Part shown: positions 35,809 to 48,557 of the stretch, piece by piece
Layout of the letters: each line of letters starts with the position of its first letter
Position numbering within the stretch: position 1 is the stretch's first letter
NCBI RefSeq assembly: GCF_020171945.1
Contig: NZ_JAIVAP010000015.1
Location: 46,489 to 110,488 of the forward strand
DNA: 64,000 nt
Reading direction: 5' to 3'
Origin: Bacillus infantis
GTDB taxonomy: Bacteria > Bacillota > Bacilli > Bacillales > Cytobacillaceae
Program-made: the position numbers and the translations under genes
Notes under the pieces: generated by a model
The model's database searches: none
Told to the model about the DNA's origin: nothing
The model's input: the letters and a program-made list of their open reading frames with translations, nothing else

Positions 35809-37206
35809 TCAGCCGATTGAACCTTCCATCTCGAACTTGATCAGACGGTTCATTTCAACTGCATATTCCATTGGAAGCTCTTTTGTAAATGGCTCGATGA
35901 AGCCCATTACAATCATTTCTGTCGCTTCTTCTTCGGAGATGCCGCGGCTCATCAGATAGAACAGCTGCTCTTCCGAAACCTTTGATACCTTCGCTTCGTG
36001 TTCAAGCGAAATATTATCATTCAGGATTTCATTGTATGGGATTGTATCAGAAGTAGACTGATTATCCATGATCAATGTATCGCACTCAATATTTGCACGA
36101 GCGCCTTCCGCTTTGCGGCCGAAGTGCACGATTCCGCGGTATGTTACTTTACCGCCCTGCTTGGAGATTGATTTTGATACGATTGTAGAAGAAGTATTTG
36201 GAGCAAGGTGGATCATTTTTGCCCCTGCGTCCTGGTGCTGGCCTTTCCCTGCAAGTGCGATGGAAAGGGTCATGCCCCGGGCGCCTTCTCCTTTCAGGAT
36301 AACAGCCGGATATTTCATTGTCAGCTTGGAGCCGATGTTTCCGTCAATCCATTCCATTGTGGCATTGGCTTCACATACAGCCCTCTTTGTTACAAGGTTG
36401 TATACATTGTTAGCCCAGTTCTGGATTGTTGTATAGCGGCAGTAGGCATCCTTTTTGATGATGATTTCTACAACTGCACTGTGAAGGGAGTTCGTTGTAT
36501 AGACTGGAGCTGTACATCCTTCAACATAGTGTACATGGGCGCCTTCATCCACGATGATGAGCGTGCGCTCAAACTGCCCCATATTCTCTGAATTGATGCG
36601 GAAGTAAGCCTGAAGCGGAGTATCCACCTTTATGCCTTTTGGCACGTAGATGAAGGAACCGCCTGACCATACAGCAGAGTTCAGAGCCGCAAACTTATTG
36701 TCGGTCGGAGGGATTACCTTCGCCCAGTGCTCGCGGAAAATATCTTCGTTTTCCCTTAAAGCAGAATCTGTATCCTTGAATACGATTCCTTTTGCTTCAA
36801 GGTCTTCCTGCATATTATGGTAAACAACCTCTGACTCATACTGCGCAGAAACACCTGCAAGGTACTTCTGCTCCGCTTCCGGGATGCCAAGCTTGTCAAA
36901 CGTCTGCTTGATTTCTTCCGGCACTTCGTCCCATGAGCGTTCTGTCTTTTCAGAAGGCTTTACATAATAAGTGATTTCATCAAAGTTTAATGACGCTAAA
37001 TCTCCGCCCCATTGAGGCATTGGCATGTTGTAGAAATGTTCAAGAGATTTTAAACGGAAGTCAAGCATCCACTGAGGCTCTTCTTTCAGCTTTGAAATTT
37101 CCTCTACGATTTCCTTCGTCAAACCACGTTTTGAGCGGAAAATGGAAACGTCTTTATCGGCAAATCCGTATTTATAATCACCGATTTCAGGCATCTTTTT
37201 TGCCAT
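35809..37206 (-). CDS. sufB: Fe-S cluster assembly scaffold SufB
   Basis: Core subunit of the SufBC2D scaffold that builds Fe-S clusters in the cytosol. It has 465 residues, the usual Firmicute length. It contains the beta-helix region with [16 protein letters not shown] and [21 protein letters not shown], and the C-terminal [23 protein letters not shown] shared with SufD. AGGAGG precedes the ATG. Last gene of sufC-D-S-U-B; a 53-base gap separates it from sufU. Confidence 0.97.
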   Translation of the reverse strand: MAKKMPEIGDYKYGFADKDVSIFRSKRGLTKEIVEEISKLKEEPQWMLDFRLKSLEHFYNMPMPQWGGDLASLNFDEITYYVKPSEKTERSWDEVPEEIKQTFDKLGIPEAEQKYLAGVSAQYESEVVYHNMQEDLEAKGIVFKDTDSALRENEDIFREHWAKVIPPTDNKFAALNSAVWSGGSFIYVPKGIKVDTPLQAYFRINSENMGQFERTLIIVDEGAHVHYVEGCTAPVYTTNSLHSAVVEIIIKKDAYCRYTTIQNWANNVYNLVTKRAVCEANATMEWIDGNIGSKLTMKYPAVILKGEGARGMTLSIALAGKGQHQDAGAKMIHLAPNTSSTIVSKSISKQGGKVTYRGIVHFGRKAEGARANIECDTLIMDNQSTSDTIPYNEILNDNISLEHEAKVSKVSEEQLFYLMSRGISEEEATEMIVMGFIEPFTKELPMEYAVEMNRLIKFEMEGSIG

Positions 37207-37259
37207 CGTCGTTTTCCTCCATTCAGGGCAGACAGGGCCTTAGAGCCCTGTCTTGCCGT

Positions 37260-40232
<2,973 letters not shown>

Positions 40233-40249
40233 CGTGATCCCCCTAACGC

Positions 40250-41035
40250 TTACGCTTCTTGCCCTACGGTTTCGTCTTCAATGCCAAGTTCTTTCTTGAT
40301 CCAGTCATAACCTTCAGCCTCAAGGCGCTGTGCCAGCTCAGGCCCGCCTGATTTAACGATGCGGCCCTGCATCATGACATGCACATGGTCAGGAGTGATG
40401 TAGTTAAGAAGGCGCTGATAGTGAGTGATGATCAGGCAGCCGAAATCTTCGCCGCGCATTTCATTGATCCCTTTGGAAACAACCTTCAGGGCATCAATAT
40501 CCAATCCGGAATCGATTTCATCAAGGATGGCGATTTTCGGTTCGATCATCATCAGCTGCAGGATTTCGTTGCGCTTTTTCTCGCCTCCGGAGAAGCCTTC
40601 ATTCAGATAGCGCTGTGCCATATCCTGGTCCATTTCAAGGAAGTCCATCTTGCTGTCCATTTTGCGGATGAATTTCATCAGTGAAATTTCATTGCCTTCC
40701 TCCATGCGGCTGTTGATCGCAGAACGCAGGAAGTCCGCATTTGTAACTCCGCTGATTTCACTTGGATACTGCATGGCAAGGAACAGGCCTGCACGCGCAC
40801 GCTCATCCACTTCCATCTCAAGTACATCTTCATTATCCAATTCAATGCTTCCTGAGGTTACCTCATATTTAGGATGTCCCATGATTGCAGATGAAAGGGT
40901 TGATTTACCGGTTCCGTTAGGACCCATAATCGCGTGGATTTCTCCGCCTTTCACTTCAAGGTTGACCCCTTTAAGAATTTCTTTGTCCTCAATAGAAACA
41001 TGAAGATCATTAATTTTAAGTGTAGATCCAGCCAT
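40250..41035 (-). CDS. sufC: Fe-S assembly ATPase SufC
   Basis: ABC-type ATPase driving the SufBC2D scaffold. Walker A is GPNGTGKST (about 35-43), the signature FSGGEKKRNE (about 142-151) and Walker B IAILDEIDSGLD (about 163-174). ATG at 41035 has GGAGG seven bases upstream; the frame up to 41101 would run into the leader. Length is 261 residues. First gene of the operon. Confidence 0.97.
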   Translation of the reverse strand: MAGSTLKINDLHVSIEDKEILKGVNLEVKGGEIHAIMGPNGTGKSTLSSAIMGHPKYEVTSGSIELDNEDVLEMEVDERARAGLFLAMQYPSEISGVTNADFLRSAINSRMEEGNEISLMKFIRKMDSKMDFLEMDQDMAQRYLNEGFSGGEKKRNEILQLMMIEPKIAILDEIDSGLDIDALKVVSKGINEMRGEDFGCLIITHYQRLLNYITPDHVHVMMQGRIVKSGGPELAQRLEAEGYDWIKKELGIEDETVGQEA

Positions 41036-41116
41036 CATTATACCTCCGTCAATAAAAAAGATTTGTATATACCGGCAATAGCCGCAAATCTCTATTCTCA
41101 TTTTATTCTCATTACA

Positions 41117-41145
41117 ATCTTATAACAAATAGAAAGTGTTAGCAA
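41117..41145 (-). promoter_or_regulatory. Promoter of the suf operon
   Basis: Minus-strand TTGCTA, 17-base spacer, TAAGAT, about 80 bases before sufC. An overlapping TATAAG with a 15-base spacer is the alternative -10. The leader between is AT-rich with no recognised riboswitch. Confidence 0.55.
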
Positions 41146-41361
41146 CTCTTTAACAACACGCAGATAGTATTAATTATCTGGTAAGAACTTTTATTGGCTA
41201 AACTCTTTCCGCTTCCCTGGATCGAAAACTGGAAATCCAGGCATGTCCAAACTATTTTTCCCTGCAGAGCGGCTTTCAATGTACATGAATTCGGGTGCAG
41301 TCCCTACAGTTTAACATAAGTATAGTCCGGGCTCCTACTGTTCCTGTTCCGCTTTATCCTA

Positions 41362-41392
41362 AAAGAAAAACCAGTGCGGCATCACACTGGTT
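41362..41392 (-). terminator. Terminator after the small ORF at 41426
   Basis: A perfect 8-bp stem AACCAGTG/CACTGGTT followed by TTTCTTTT on the minus strand, about 35 bases after the small ORF stop. The 220 bases on toward the suf promoter hold no gene. Confidence 0.75.
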
Positions 41393-41425
41393 TCAACTGT
41401 TTTTCTTCCTTATTATATATAATTC

Positions 41426-41596
41426 TTAAGAATGTACTTTTCTTTCCAGATCCGCTACCATACGCTGGCTTTTCAGATAGTCCTGCTCGCGCCTTTTTTC
41501 TACGCTCATCCGTACATCATGTTTTCGGCTGTATACCTCATAGCCGACACCGTGGGCACTATGCATCGCTTTTTCCATTTCACTTGTGTAATTCAA
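41426..41596 (-). CDS. Putative small protein, 56 residues
   Basis: A minus-strand frame from TTG at 41596 with a gene-like composition: Met, Glu, Lys and Arg-rich, helical, including HGVGYEVYSRKHDVRMS (about 15-31) and EKRREQDYLKSQRM. It is followed by a proper terminator, which supports expression. The start is uncertain: there is no good ribosome site at the TTG, but the TTG overlaps the stop of a preceding 22-codon frame as TTGA, so coupled translation or an ancestral frameshift is possible. Family not recognised. Confidence 0.5.
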   Translation of the reverse strand: MNYTSEMEKAMHSAHGVGYEVYSRKHDVRMSVEKRREQDYLKSQRMVADLERKVHS

Positions 41597-41661
41597 GTCC
41601 AGCTGACTGATAGTAAATCAATCCTTTCGATTTTGTCGCTTCCGCGATTTATTTTACTCAT
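41593..41661 (-). CDS. Possible 22-residue leader ORF
   Basis: ATG at 41661 to TGA at 41593, overlapping the TTG of the next small ORF. GAGGAG lies 14 bases upstream, a little far. It may be a translated leader, or the 5' part of one gene now split by a frameshift with 41426-41596. Confidence 0.3.
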   Translation of the reverse strand: MSKINRGSDKIERIDLLSVSWT

Positions 41662-41830
41662 GGAATATCGTAACACTCCTCATATACCACGCTCAAACAG
41701 GAAAAAACCTCATTTTTTATAATTCATTAAGGTATCCCCTGTTGAAGAGACCTCATCTCCGCCATCCTTACAATTCCGGCTGAATTCTTCCATATAAAGG
41801 TTGTCTCTCTTCCAAGAGCCCATACAGCAG

Positions 41831-41870
41831 GCAAAAAAGGAAGCAGCCCTGCTTCCAGGCAGGGCTGCTT
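41831..41870 (-). terminator. Terminator of yurZ
   Basis: A perfect 12-bp stem AAGCAGCCCTGC/GCAGGGCTGCTT with a 6-base loop, followed by CCTTTTTTG on the minus strand. Confidence 0.9.
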
Positions 41871-41888
41871 TATCATATAGATCTGCTT

Positions 41889-42266
41889 TTATTGCTTCAT
41901 CTGCCCCTGATTCAATTCATCCATTGCTTCCTGCACAAGGGTGACTGCCTGGCTCATTGCTGCGCCGCCGCCAAAAGCCGCTGTTACGCCGACTGCTTCA
42001 AGTACTTCTTCCTCACTTGCCCCCTGGTCTAGGCAGCCTTTCACATGATAGATAATGCAGTATTCATCCTGAGAATACAGGCTGATTCCAAGGGCAATCA
42101 GCTGCTTTTGCTTTTGGGAGAGGCTTCCTTCTTTAAAGCATGCCTCTGTGAATGCATTATAATGCTTGGCCAGATCCGGCATTTTTTGTGTAAATGTGCC
42201 AAGGCCCATTTTATAGTCATGAAGAGCTGCTTCGATTGAATTTGACGGTTCGTATGAATGCTCCAT
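41889..42266 (-). CDS. yurZ: Carboxymuconolactone decarboxylase-family protein (YurZ)
   Basis: Small helical AhpD/CMD-like protein, 125 residues. The family motif is [24 protein letters not shown] (about 70-93), with Cys-x3-His typical of the redox-active AhpD-like group. It may act as a peroxidase partner or gamma-carboxymuconolactone decarboxylase relative; the substrate is not predictable. ATG at 42266 has GGAG nine bases upstream. It lies between suf and met genes, as yurZ does in B. subtilis. Confidence 0.83.
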   Translation of the reverse strand: MEHSYEPSNSIEAALHDYKMGLGTFTQKMPDLAKHYNAFTEACFKEGSLSQKQKQLIALGISLYSQDEYCIIYHVKGCLDQGASEEEVLEAVGVTAAFGGGAAMSQAVTLVQEAMDELNQGQMKQ

Positions 42267-42372
42267 TCGTGTCCACTCCATTCCTGAAATCTTTAACACC
42301 GTTAGTATGTTTTATTTTCAGAAATGCTATGCGGGCTCAAATGGAACCGCATGTGCTGTTTTTTGGCATAAG

Positions 42373-42408
42373 AAAAGGCAGCCTGCTTTTTCAGCGGCTG
42401 CCTTTTTT
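42373..42408 (-). terminator. Terminator of metNPQ
   Basis: AAAAGGCAGCC/GGCTGCCTTTT stem with a 12-base loop and T-runs, seven bases after the metQ stop. Confidence 0.88.
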
Positions 42409-42414
42409 CTTTTA

Positions 42415-43263
42415 TTACTCAGATACAGGAACAACTGCACCTTCATATTTTTCAAGGATGAAATCCTGGATTTCTTTAGAGTGAAGCACTTCAACAAGCG
42501 CCTTAACCGCTTCTTTATCTTCGTCACCGTTCTTAACAGCGATTACGTTCACATATGGGGATTCCTTGTCTTCGATTGCAATGGAATCTTCAATTGGATT
42601 CAAGCCTGCATCAATAGCATAGTTAGAGTTGATCAGAACTGCATCGCCTTCATCGTTGTTGTAGATCTGCGGAAGGAGTGAAGCTTCATATTCTGTATCA
42701 AACTCAAGGTTTTTCTCGTTTGTTTCAATATCATCAATTGTTGCCTTCACTTTGTCTACGCCTTCTTTAAGAGTGATCAGGCCTTCTTTTTCAAGCATAG
42801 TCAGGATACGGCCATGGTCAGCAACTGAGTTGCTCATCAGGACTTTTGCGCCGTCAGGAAGCTCATCAAGGCTCTTGTATTTCTTTGAGTACACACCGAT
42901 AGGCTCAATGTGGATCCCGCCTGCATTAACAAAATCATAATCATTTTCTTCAATTTGTGATTCAAGATACGGGATGTGCTGGAAATAGTTTGCGTCAAGC
43001 TCGCCGGAATTCAGTGCCTGGTTAGGCAGGATATAATCCTGGAATGTTACGACCTCAAGTTCTACTCCCTTTTCTTCCAAAAGCGGCTTAGCTTCTTCCA
43101 GAATTTCAGCGTGCGGGACATTGGAAGCTCCCACAACCAGTTTGGATGTTTCTTCTTTCCCGCTGTCCGCGTTTCCTCCATCAGCATTTTCTTCGGATGT
43201 TCCGCATGCTGAAATGACGAGCGCTACGGCAAGTGCCAATACAAGTGATAACCATTTTTTCAT
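42415..43263 (-). CDS. metQ: Methionine ABC transporter substrate-binding lipoprotein
   Basis: Captures methionine outside the cell for MetNP. Lipobox is VISAC with C20, followed by a Glu/Gly/Asp-rich linker and the NLPA-type domain (GASNVPHAEILE, QDYILPNQALNSGELDANYFQHIPYL, INSNYAIDAGLNP). Length is 282 residues. AAAGGAG precedes the ATG. It is the third gene of the S-box controlled metN-metP-metQ unit. Confidence 0.95.
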   Translation of the reverse strand: MKKWLSLVLALAVALVISACGTSEENADGGNADSGKEETSKLVVGASNVPHAEILEEAKPLLEEKGVELEVVTFQDYILPNQALNSGELDANYFQHIPYLESQIEENDYDFVNAGGIHIEPIGVYSKKYKSLDELPDGAKVLMSNSVADHGRILTMLEKEGLITLKEGVDKVKATIDDIETNEKNLEFDTEYEASLLPQIYNNDEGDAVLINSNYAIDAGLNPIEDSIAIEDKESPYVNVIAVKNGDEDKEAVKALVEVLHSKEIQDFILEKYEGAVVPVSE

Positions 43264-43279
43264 TAGTTAAAGTCTCCTT

Positions 43280-43948
43280 TTATCGTTTGTCTAGTTTAGA
43301 AGTTATGATGTCTCCAATGACTTGGATGATAAACACAATCAGAAGGATGACGATCGTCGCCATCAGGGTTACATCAAAGCGGTTCCGCTGGAAGCCTTCC
43401 AGATAAGCAAGGTTCCCAAGTCCGCCTGCACCGATGACTCCGGCCATTGCGGTAAAGCCCACAAGCGAGATGGCTGTAACGGTAATCCCGGATACAAGAG
43501 CCGGCATGGATTCAGGCAGGAGCACCTTAAAGATGATTGTGCTCGTTCTGGCACCCATCGACTTTGCTGCTTCAATGACGCCTTTATCTATTTCCCGCAA
43601 AGCAATTTCAACCATACGGGCATAAAATGGTGCTGCGCCGATGATCAGGGCAGGCAATGCTGCGTTTTCTCCGATCATGCTTCCCACAAGAAATTTCGTG
43701 AACGGGATCAACAATACAATTAAGATGATGAACGGGATGGACCTGAATACATTGACAAACGCCGCAATAATTTTATTGATGAGTGCATTTTGCCAGATGT
43801 TCCCCCTTGAAGTAAGGAAAAGCAGCAGGCCGAGCACGATTCCCAGTATAAACGTGACCACAACGGAGATGCCTGTCATATAGAGCGTTTCATTTGTCGC
43901 TTCCCACATCTTATCCCAGTTAACATTCGGAAAAAATTCATTAAGCAT
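43280..43948 (-). CDS. metP: Methionine ABC transporter permease
   Basis: Membrane subunit of the methionine importer, 222 residues, about five membrane segments. The cytoplasmic coupling motif EAAKSMGARTSTIIFKVLLPESMPALVSG (about 131-159) contains the EAA loop that docks with MetN. It overlaps metN by eight bases. Confidence 0.95.
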   Translation of the reverse strand: MLNEFFPNVNWDKMWEATNETLYMTGISVVVTFILGIVLGLLLFLTSRGNIWQNALINKIIAAFVNVFRSIPFIILIVLLIPFTKFLVGSMIGENAALPALIIGAAPFYARMVEIALREIDKGVIEAAKSMGARTSTIIFKVLLPESMPALVSGITVTAISLVGFTAMAGVIGAGGLGNLAYLEGFQRNRFDVTLMATIVILLIVFIIQVIGDIITSKLDKR

Positions 43949-44966
43949 TCGAAATCACCTCCACGCCAACCTGCTGTGCATGGATATATTCAATCGCTTT
44001 GGCAATTTCGTCAGCCTGCCCATCAAGATGGATGAACAATGTTCCATAAGAGCCGTTTTGTGTCTGCGAGATTTTACCTTGAAGGATATTCACGGTCAAT
44101 TCAAAGGAACGGATCAGATTCGTGATGAGCGGCTGTTCAGCCGATTCCCCGACAAAGGACAGCTGTACAACTTTCCCGTGCGGATACAATCCAAGCAAGG
44201 CCTCTGCAGTCTCTCTTGTTTCCTCAGGTTCTGTGACCTGCTGGACAAATCTCTTTGTGATCTGCTCGCGCGGGTTTTTAAAGACTTCAAGGACAGGGCC
44301 GATTTCCACGGCCTTTCCGCCTTCCATGACAGCCACCCGATGGCAGATCTTCCTGATCACATGCATTTCGTGGGTGATAAGTACTATGGTCAATCCAAGA
44401 CGGCTGTTGATGTCCACAAGCAGGTCCAGAATGGAATCCGTTGTCTGAGGATCAAGTGCCGAAGTTGCCTCATCACACAGAAGCACCTTCGGGTTATTGG
44501 CAAGTGCCCTGGCGATCCCGACGCGCTGCTTCTGCCCGCCGCTCAGCTGTGAAGGATATGCATCCTCACGGCCGTCGAGGCCGACCAGCCTGATGAGCTC
44601 GGTTACCCTTTTTTCTCTTTCCTGGCGCGGCACTCCCGCAATTTCCAGCGGAAATGCAATATTGTCCTTTACGGACCTTGACCAGAGAAGATTAAAGTGC
44701 TGGAAGATCATGCTGATTTCCTGGCGCGCTTTGCGCAGCTCTGCACCCCTGATTTTTGAAATCTCCCTGCCGGCGACCGTGACCGTTCCCTCTGAGGGAA
44801 GCTCAAGTCCGTTCAGCATCCGGATCAAGGTGCTTTTCCCTGCACCGCTGTATCCGATCACTCCGAAAATTTCACCTTCCCTGATTTCAAGGTTGACATC
44901 ATCAACCGCTTTGACCGGACCCTTTTTTGACGAGTATATCTTTTTAACATCTTTTATTGAAATCAA
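43941..44966 (-). CDS. metN: Methionine ABC transporter ATPase
   Basis: ATP-binding subunit, 341 residues. Walker A GYSGAGKST (about 38-46), signature LSGGQKQRVGIARAL (about 140-154), Walker B VLLCDEATSALD (about 160-171). The C-terminal NIL domain (about 265-341) is the known methionine-sensing inhibitory domain. The start is TTG at 44966 behind AGAGGTG. First gene of the operon; an S-box riboswitch lies upstream. Confidence 0.96.
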   Translation of the reverse strand: MISIKDVKKIYSSKKGPVKAVDDVNLEIREGEIFGVIGYSGAGKSTLIRMLNGLELPSEGTVTVAGREISKIRGAELRKARQEISMIFQHFNLLWSRSVKDNIAFPLEIAGVPRQEREKRVTELIRLVGLDGREDAYPSQLSGGQKQRVGIARALANNPKVLLCDEATSALDPQTTDSILDLLVDINSRLGLTIVLITHEMHVIRKICHRVAVMEGGKAVEIGPVLEVFKNPREQITKRFVQQVTEPEETRETAEALLGLYPHGKVVQLSFVGESAEQPLITNLIRSFELTVNILQGKISQTQNGSYGTLFIHLDGQADEIAKAIEYIHAQQVGVEVISNA

Positions 44967-45105
44967 TTGCCGTATTCACCTCTTTTTATATCCAATTAGA
45001 CAAATGGCTTTACAGAGATATAACCTCCTGCTAATCCTCTTAAAAGTAGTTTCCTGAAACCAGGGCAAGATTATTCCATGGCTTCAAGACAGGAGACTTT
45101 TCTGT

Positions 45106-45270
45106 AAAAATAAAAATGCCTTTCTGCATGTGAGCAGAAAGGCATGATGGAAAAACCTTTCTCTCATCTGCCAAAGCTTTAAAAGCTTTGTGTGAATTGG
45201 CACCATTTCAATAAACATTGACGGTTGCCGGGCTTCATCGGGCACATCCCTCCACCTCTCTTGATAAGAG
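45106..45270 (-). promoter_or_regulatory. SAM riboswitch (S-box) of metNPQ with terminator
   Basis: Minus-strand order: CTTATCAAGAGAGGTGGAGG, GATGAAGCCCGGCAACC, AAATGGTGCCAATTC, GGCAGATGAGAGA. These are the complete S-box conserved blocks. A stem TGCCTTTCTGC/GCAGAAAGGCA and TTTTTATTTTT follow at 45106-45144. SAM binding should end transcription before metN. Confidence 0.97.
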
Positions 45271-45325
45271 CTATCATATATGAAATTTATTTTCATTCAT
45301 TAGCCATTTTTGAATTACGAGTGCT

Positions 45326-45354
45326 ATCGTATCATGGATGAAAAAGGGTGTCAA
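45326..45354 (-). promoter_or_regulatory. Promoter of the metNPQ S-box unit
   Basis: Minus-strand TTGACA, 17-base spacer, TACGAT, about 55 bases before the riboswitch; close after the metY stop. Confidence 0.8.
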
Positions 45355-45397
45355 CAACAAAGTTTAATACTAAAAATTACCGGCTGATTCCTGAAGT

Positions 45398-46714
45398 TCA
45401 CACCTTCCCAGCCAGCGAATGGCTTCCCGTTGCAGCTTCAATTGCCTGCTCAAGGTCCTCGATCAGATCTTCGGCATTTTCTATGCCCACAGAAATGCGG
45501 ATCAGATCCTCCGGCACACCTGCTGACTTAAGGCCTTCTGAATCAAGCTGCTGGTGAGTGGTGCTGGCAGGATGGATGATGAGGCTTTTGGCATCGCCGA
45601 CATTGGCTACATGCGCCCACAGTTCCAGGCTGTTGATCAGCTTGGCGCCGGCCTCCCTGCCTCCCTCAATCCCAAATACAGCGACAGCTCCGGCTCCTTT
45701 AGGCAAATACTTATCAGCAAGTGCCTTATCAGGATGGTCTTCATCCCCCGGATAAAGCACCCAAGTCACAGAAGGGTGATTCTTTAGATAATCTGTCACC
45801 TTTTTTGTATTGCTGATATGCTCTTTCATCCTCACATGCAGTGTTTCAAGACCAAGAGTGAACTGGAATGCGTTCTGCGGACTGAGTGCCGGCCCCAGGT
45901 CCCTCAGCAGCTGGACTCTAGCTTTGACGATAAAAGCTGCCGCACCGATTGCTTCACTGTACACCAGGTTATTGTAGCTTGGGTCCGGATTGGTGAAGCC
46001 CGGGAATTTCACTGAATTCCAATCAAAACGGCCTGCGTCTACAATGATTCCCCCCATTGTTGTACCATTTCCCAGCAGCCATTTTGTTGCTGAATGAATC
46101 ACAATGTCTGCACCGAAATCAATCGGCCTGCAAAGATATGGAGTGGCAAATGTATTGTCAACAATCAGCGGTATGCCGGCCTCATGGGCAACTTCGGCCA
46201 CTTTTTCTATATCAAGGACCTTTAAGCTCGGATTGCCGATTGTTTCAGCAAACACTGCTTTTGTTTTTTCGGTGATGGCCTCCCTGAAATTTTCCGGATC
46301 CTCGGGATTGACCAGCTTCACATTGATTCCGTATTTAGGAAGGGTCACAGCAAATAAATTATACGTCCCTCCATAAAGATTTGAAGCTGCTACAATTTCA
46401 TCTCCGGCCTGGGCGATGTTCAGGATGGCAAGAGTGATGGCAGCCTGGCCGCTTGCAACAGCAAGTGCCCCCACGCCGCCTTCAAGCAGTGAGACCCTTT
46501 CCTCAAATACAGTAACTGTCGGATTATGGATTCTTGTATAGATATAGCCCGGCTCCTTTAAGCCGAACAGATTGGCGGCGTGCTCTGTATTTTGGAACTG
46601 ATATGCATTATTCTGATAGATCGGCACTGCCCTTGCCCCTGTTGCAGGATCAGGCTGCAGCCCTCCGTGTACACCAAGTGTTTCAAATCGATAGTTCTTT
46701 TGCTTCTCTGCCAT
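45398..46714 (-). CDS. metY: O-acetylhomoserine aminocarboxypropyltransferase (sulfhydrylase)
   Basis: PLP enzyme of the Cys/Met gamma family making homocysteine directly from O-acetylhomoserine and sulfide. The cofactor lysine is K211 in [34 protein letters not shown] (about 59-80) and [13 protein letters not shown] are typical of MetY rather than of cystathionine synthase. ATG at 46714 has GGAGAG upstream; the frame up to 46831 lies in the riboswitch terminator. Length is 438 residues. Controlled by its own S-box. Confidence 0.93.
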   Translation of the reverse strand: MAEKQKNYRFETLGVHGGLQPDPATGARAVPIYQNNAYQFQNTEHAANLFGLKEPGYIYTRIHNPTVTVFEERVSLLEGGVGALAVASGQAAITLAILNIAQAGDEIVAASNLYGGTYNLFAVTLPKYGINVKLVNPEDPENFREAITEKTKAVFAETIGNPSLKVLDIEKVAEVAHEAGIPLIVDNTFATPYLCRPIDFGADIVIHSATKWLLGNGTTMGGIIVDAGRFDWNSVKFPGFTNPDPSYNNLVYSEAIGAAAFIVKARVQLLRDLGPALSPQNAFQFTLGLETLHVRMKEHISNTKKVTDYLKNHPSVTWVLYPGDEDHPDKALADKYLPKGAGAVAVFGIEGGREAGAKLINSLELWAHVANVGDAKSLIIHPASTTHQQLDSEGLKSAGVPEDLIRISVGIENAEDLIEDLEQAIEAATGSHSLAGKV

Positions 46715-46771
46715 TGTTATCTCTCCTTCGGTTTTTCGAATATTTTCATTATGCCGGATCACTGCTGGTGA

Positions 46772-46909
46772 CAAATAAAAGCCCCTCTGCAGAAGAGGGG
46801 CTTTTTCGCTCAACTTATCTGCCAGAGTCATGCTCTGCTGGAATTAGCACCGGTTCATGCCGGTTGCCGGGTTTCATCGGGCCAGTCCCTCCACCTCTCT
46901 TGATAAGAA
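46772..46909 (-). promoter_or_regulatory. SAM riboswitch (S-box) of metY with terminator
   Basis: Minus-strand order: TTCTTATCAAGAGAGGTGG, GATGAAACCCGGCAACC, GGTGCTAATTCC, GGCAGATAAG, then the stem AAAAGCCCCTCT/AGAGGGGCTTTT with following T residues at 46772-46806. It is shorter than the metN copy in its P3/P4 region. Confidence 0.96.
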
Positions 46910-46943
46910 ATATGAAATTTTTAGCGTGCTAGAAGTTAAAATG

Positions 46944-46973
46944 ATAGTATCATAACCAGCAAAAAAGAGTCAA
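46944..46973 (-). promoter_or_regulatory. Promoter of the metY S-box unit
   Basis: Minus-strand TTGACT, 18-base spacer, TACTAT, about 35 bases before the riboswitch. Confidence 0.7.
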
Positions 46974-47063
46974 CAGATTTTTTAGAAAGTTCAGATATAA
47001 TGTTATAGCCTGCGTTCGACAAATTGAAAGCCTTATGACAATTTCCCGAGAAATATCTGCTGA

Positions 47064-48332
47064 TTAAACAATCTTTGCTGTATTTGTTCTTCCGGCAGGC
47101 TCTGAAAGCCTTCTGAATACGACAAAAAAGTATGTAGAGCCTATTAAATACAATACCGCAGTAATCGTGAAGACAATAGAATATCCCCAATAATCTCCGT
47201 ATTTGATGACAATGCCTGTAGAGACAGGTCCCATTACTGCCCAGCCCAGATTGAATACCATCTGATTGACCGAGCTTGCCAGCCCTCTTTTTGAATCATC
47301 CACCTTCGACATCATCAAGGACATCTGGATTGGATTTCCAGCATTCATTAAAGCCTGCCTGAAGAGAAAGCCCATGGCAGCCAGCCATAAATTCTCTGTA
47401 TAAGCAGTCAGGAGCAGGAAAGGCAGGGAGGAAAGCTGCAGGAAAACGACCGCCTTCACCTCCCCGATCCTCCTTACCACCTGGGGGCCAATGATCATGG
47501 CTGCCGCCGTAGCTGCCTGCCCGAGTGAAATAATAAGGCCGATTGCAGAATTTGACGCATTGAAACGATCTGCAAAATACAGGTTCAGATAAGGTATGAC
47601 AAGGCCTGCCCCAAATCCGATAAACAGCTGGGCGACAGCGAACAGAATGATGATCTTGAAACCCTCGTCCTTCAGAGAAAACCGTGCGCTTCCTTTAGCT
47701 CCGCCGATTTGCGGGATTTTATCGATCCGCTTTTCCTGAAAGCGGAGTATCGGAAATATTCCCGCCAAATAGATGGCTCCTCCCAGCAGCAAAGTAAATC
47801 GTATGCTCGCCAGCTCGGAGAAATAAAAAGCAAACAAGTCAGTCAGCAGTCCGCCGCTTAAATTGCCAATAACATTGGCCCCTGTCATGACAGCGAAATG
47901 AATGCTGAACAAGTGCACTCTCTGCTCAGGCTTTGAATTCTCAGTCAGCCAGGGGATGGAAGATACCTGGATGAAGGCCGTCCCCAGCCCTGTGCCAAAG
48001 GCAAACAGTATAAGCAGGCTCTGCATGTCAACCATGCTCCTGGCAAGCAGGATTACACCGGTTGCAGCAGCCCCGAACTGCATAGCCTTCTTCCGGCCGA
48101 TCCTGTCGCTCATGAGGCCGGCAGGGATCAGCACAAGGGCTGTCGCCAGTGCAGTCATCGCGATAATCTGGCCATTCACCTGCTCTGAATAGCCAAGCTC
48201 CCGTATATAAAAATTATAAATGACCATAAAAATGCCCATTCCGATTTGCGTGAAAATATTGGCTGCAAAAGCCCGGCGTATATTACTGTTATATCCGCGG
48301 ATCTGTTCAGCCCATTCCTGATAGAAAGCCAT
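47064..48332 (-). CDS. MFS transporter
   Basis: Major facilitator superfamily exporter or importer of unknown substrate, 422 residues, 12 hydrophobic segments. The loop 2-3 signature is GLMSDRIGRKKAMQFG (about 72-87), matching the MFS motif A. A middle loop (about 205-225) is basic. GAGGAG precedes the ATG. No neighbouring gene hints at a substrate. Confidence 0.88.
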   Translation of the reverse strand: MAFYQEWAEQIRGYNSNIRRAFAANIFTQIGMGIFMVIYNFYIRELGYSEQVNGQIIAMTALATALVLIPAGLMSDRIGRKKAMQFGAAATGVILLARSMVDMQSLLILFAFGTGLGTAFIQVSSIPWLTENSKPEQRVHLFSIHFAVMTGANVIGNLSGGLLTDLFAFYFSELASIRFTLLLGGAIYLAGIFPILRFQEKRIDKIPQIGGAKGSARFSLKDEGFKIIILFAVAQLFIGFGAGLVIPYLNLYFADRFNASNSAIGLIISLGQAATAAAMIIGPQVVRRIGEVKAVVFLQLSSLPFLLLTAYTENLWLAAMGFLFRQALMNAGNPIQMSLMMSKVDDSKRGLASSVNQMVFNLGWAVMGPVSTGIVIKYGDYWGYSIVFTITAVLYLIGSTYFFVVFRRLSEPAGRTNTAKIV

Positions 48333-48506
48333 TATGTATGCTCCTCGAATTTATTTCGTTTCCCTAAATAATCATAATATCGTTTTGGGAAAAAAGCTAT
48401 CCTTTTACTCGGAATCTTCTGTTATTTCTGTGAAATGTTTTGGAATTATTTTATCCATCGGCTATATCAACCCCTGGACACCGGCCGCGGACAGATGCGC
48501 AAACAG

Positions 48507-48551
48507 TAAAAAGCCTGTACCAGTCGGGTATCCCCCCTCCAGTACAGGCTT
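48507..48551 (-). terminator. Terminator of yusF-yusE
   Basis: A perfect 10-bp stem AAGCCTGTAC/GTACAGGCTT with a long loop, ending in TTT on the minus strand. Confidence 0.75.
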
Positions 48552-48557
48552 GCTTAT

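Noticed and set aside
46715..46831. N-terminal extension of MetY
   Set aside because: It runs through the S-box terminator; the ATG at 46714 has the ribosome site.
46936..47190. 84-residue minus-strand ORF downstream of the MFS gene
   Set aside because: It overlaps the MFS 3' end in another frame and lacks a start signal.
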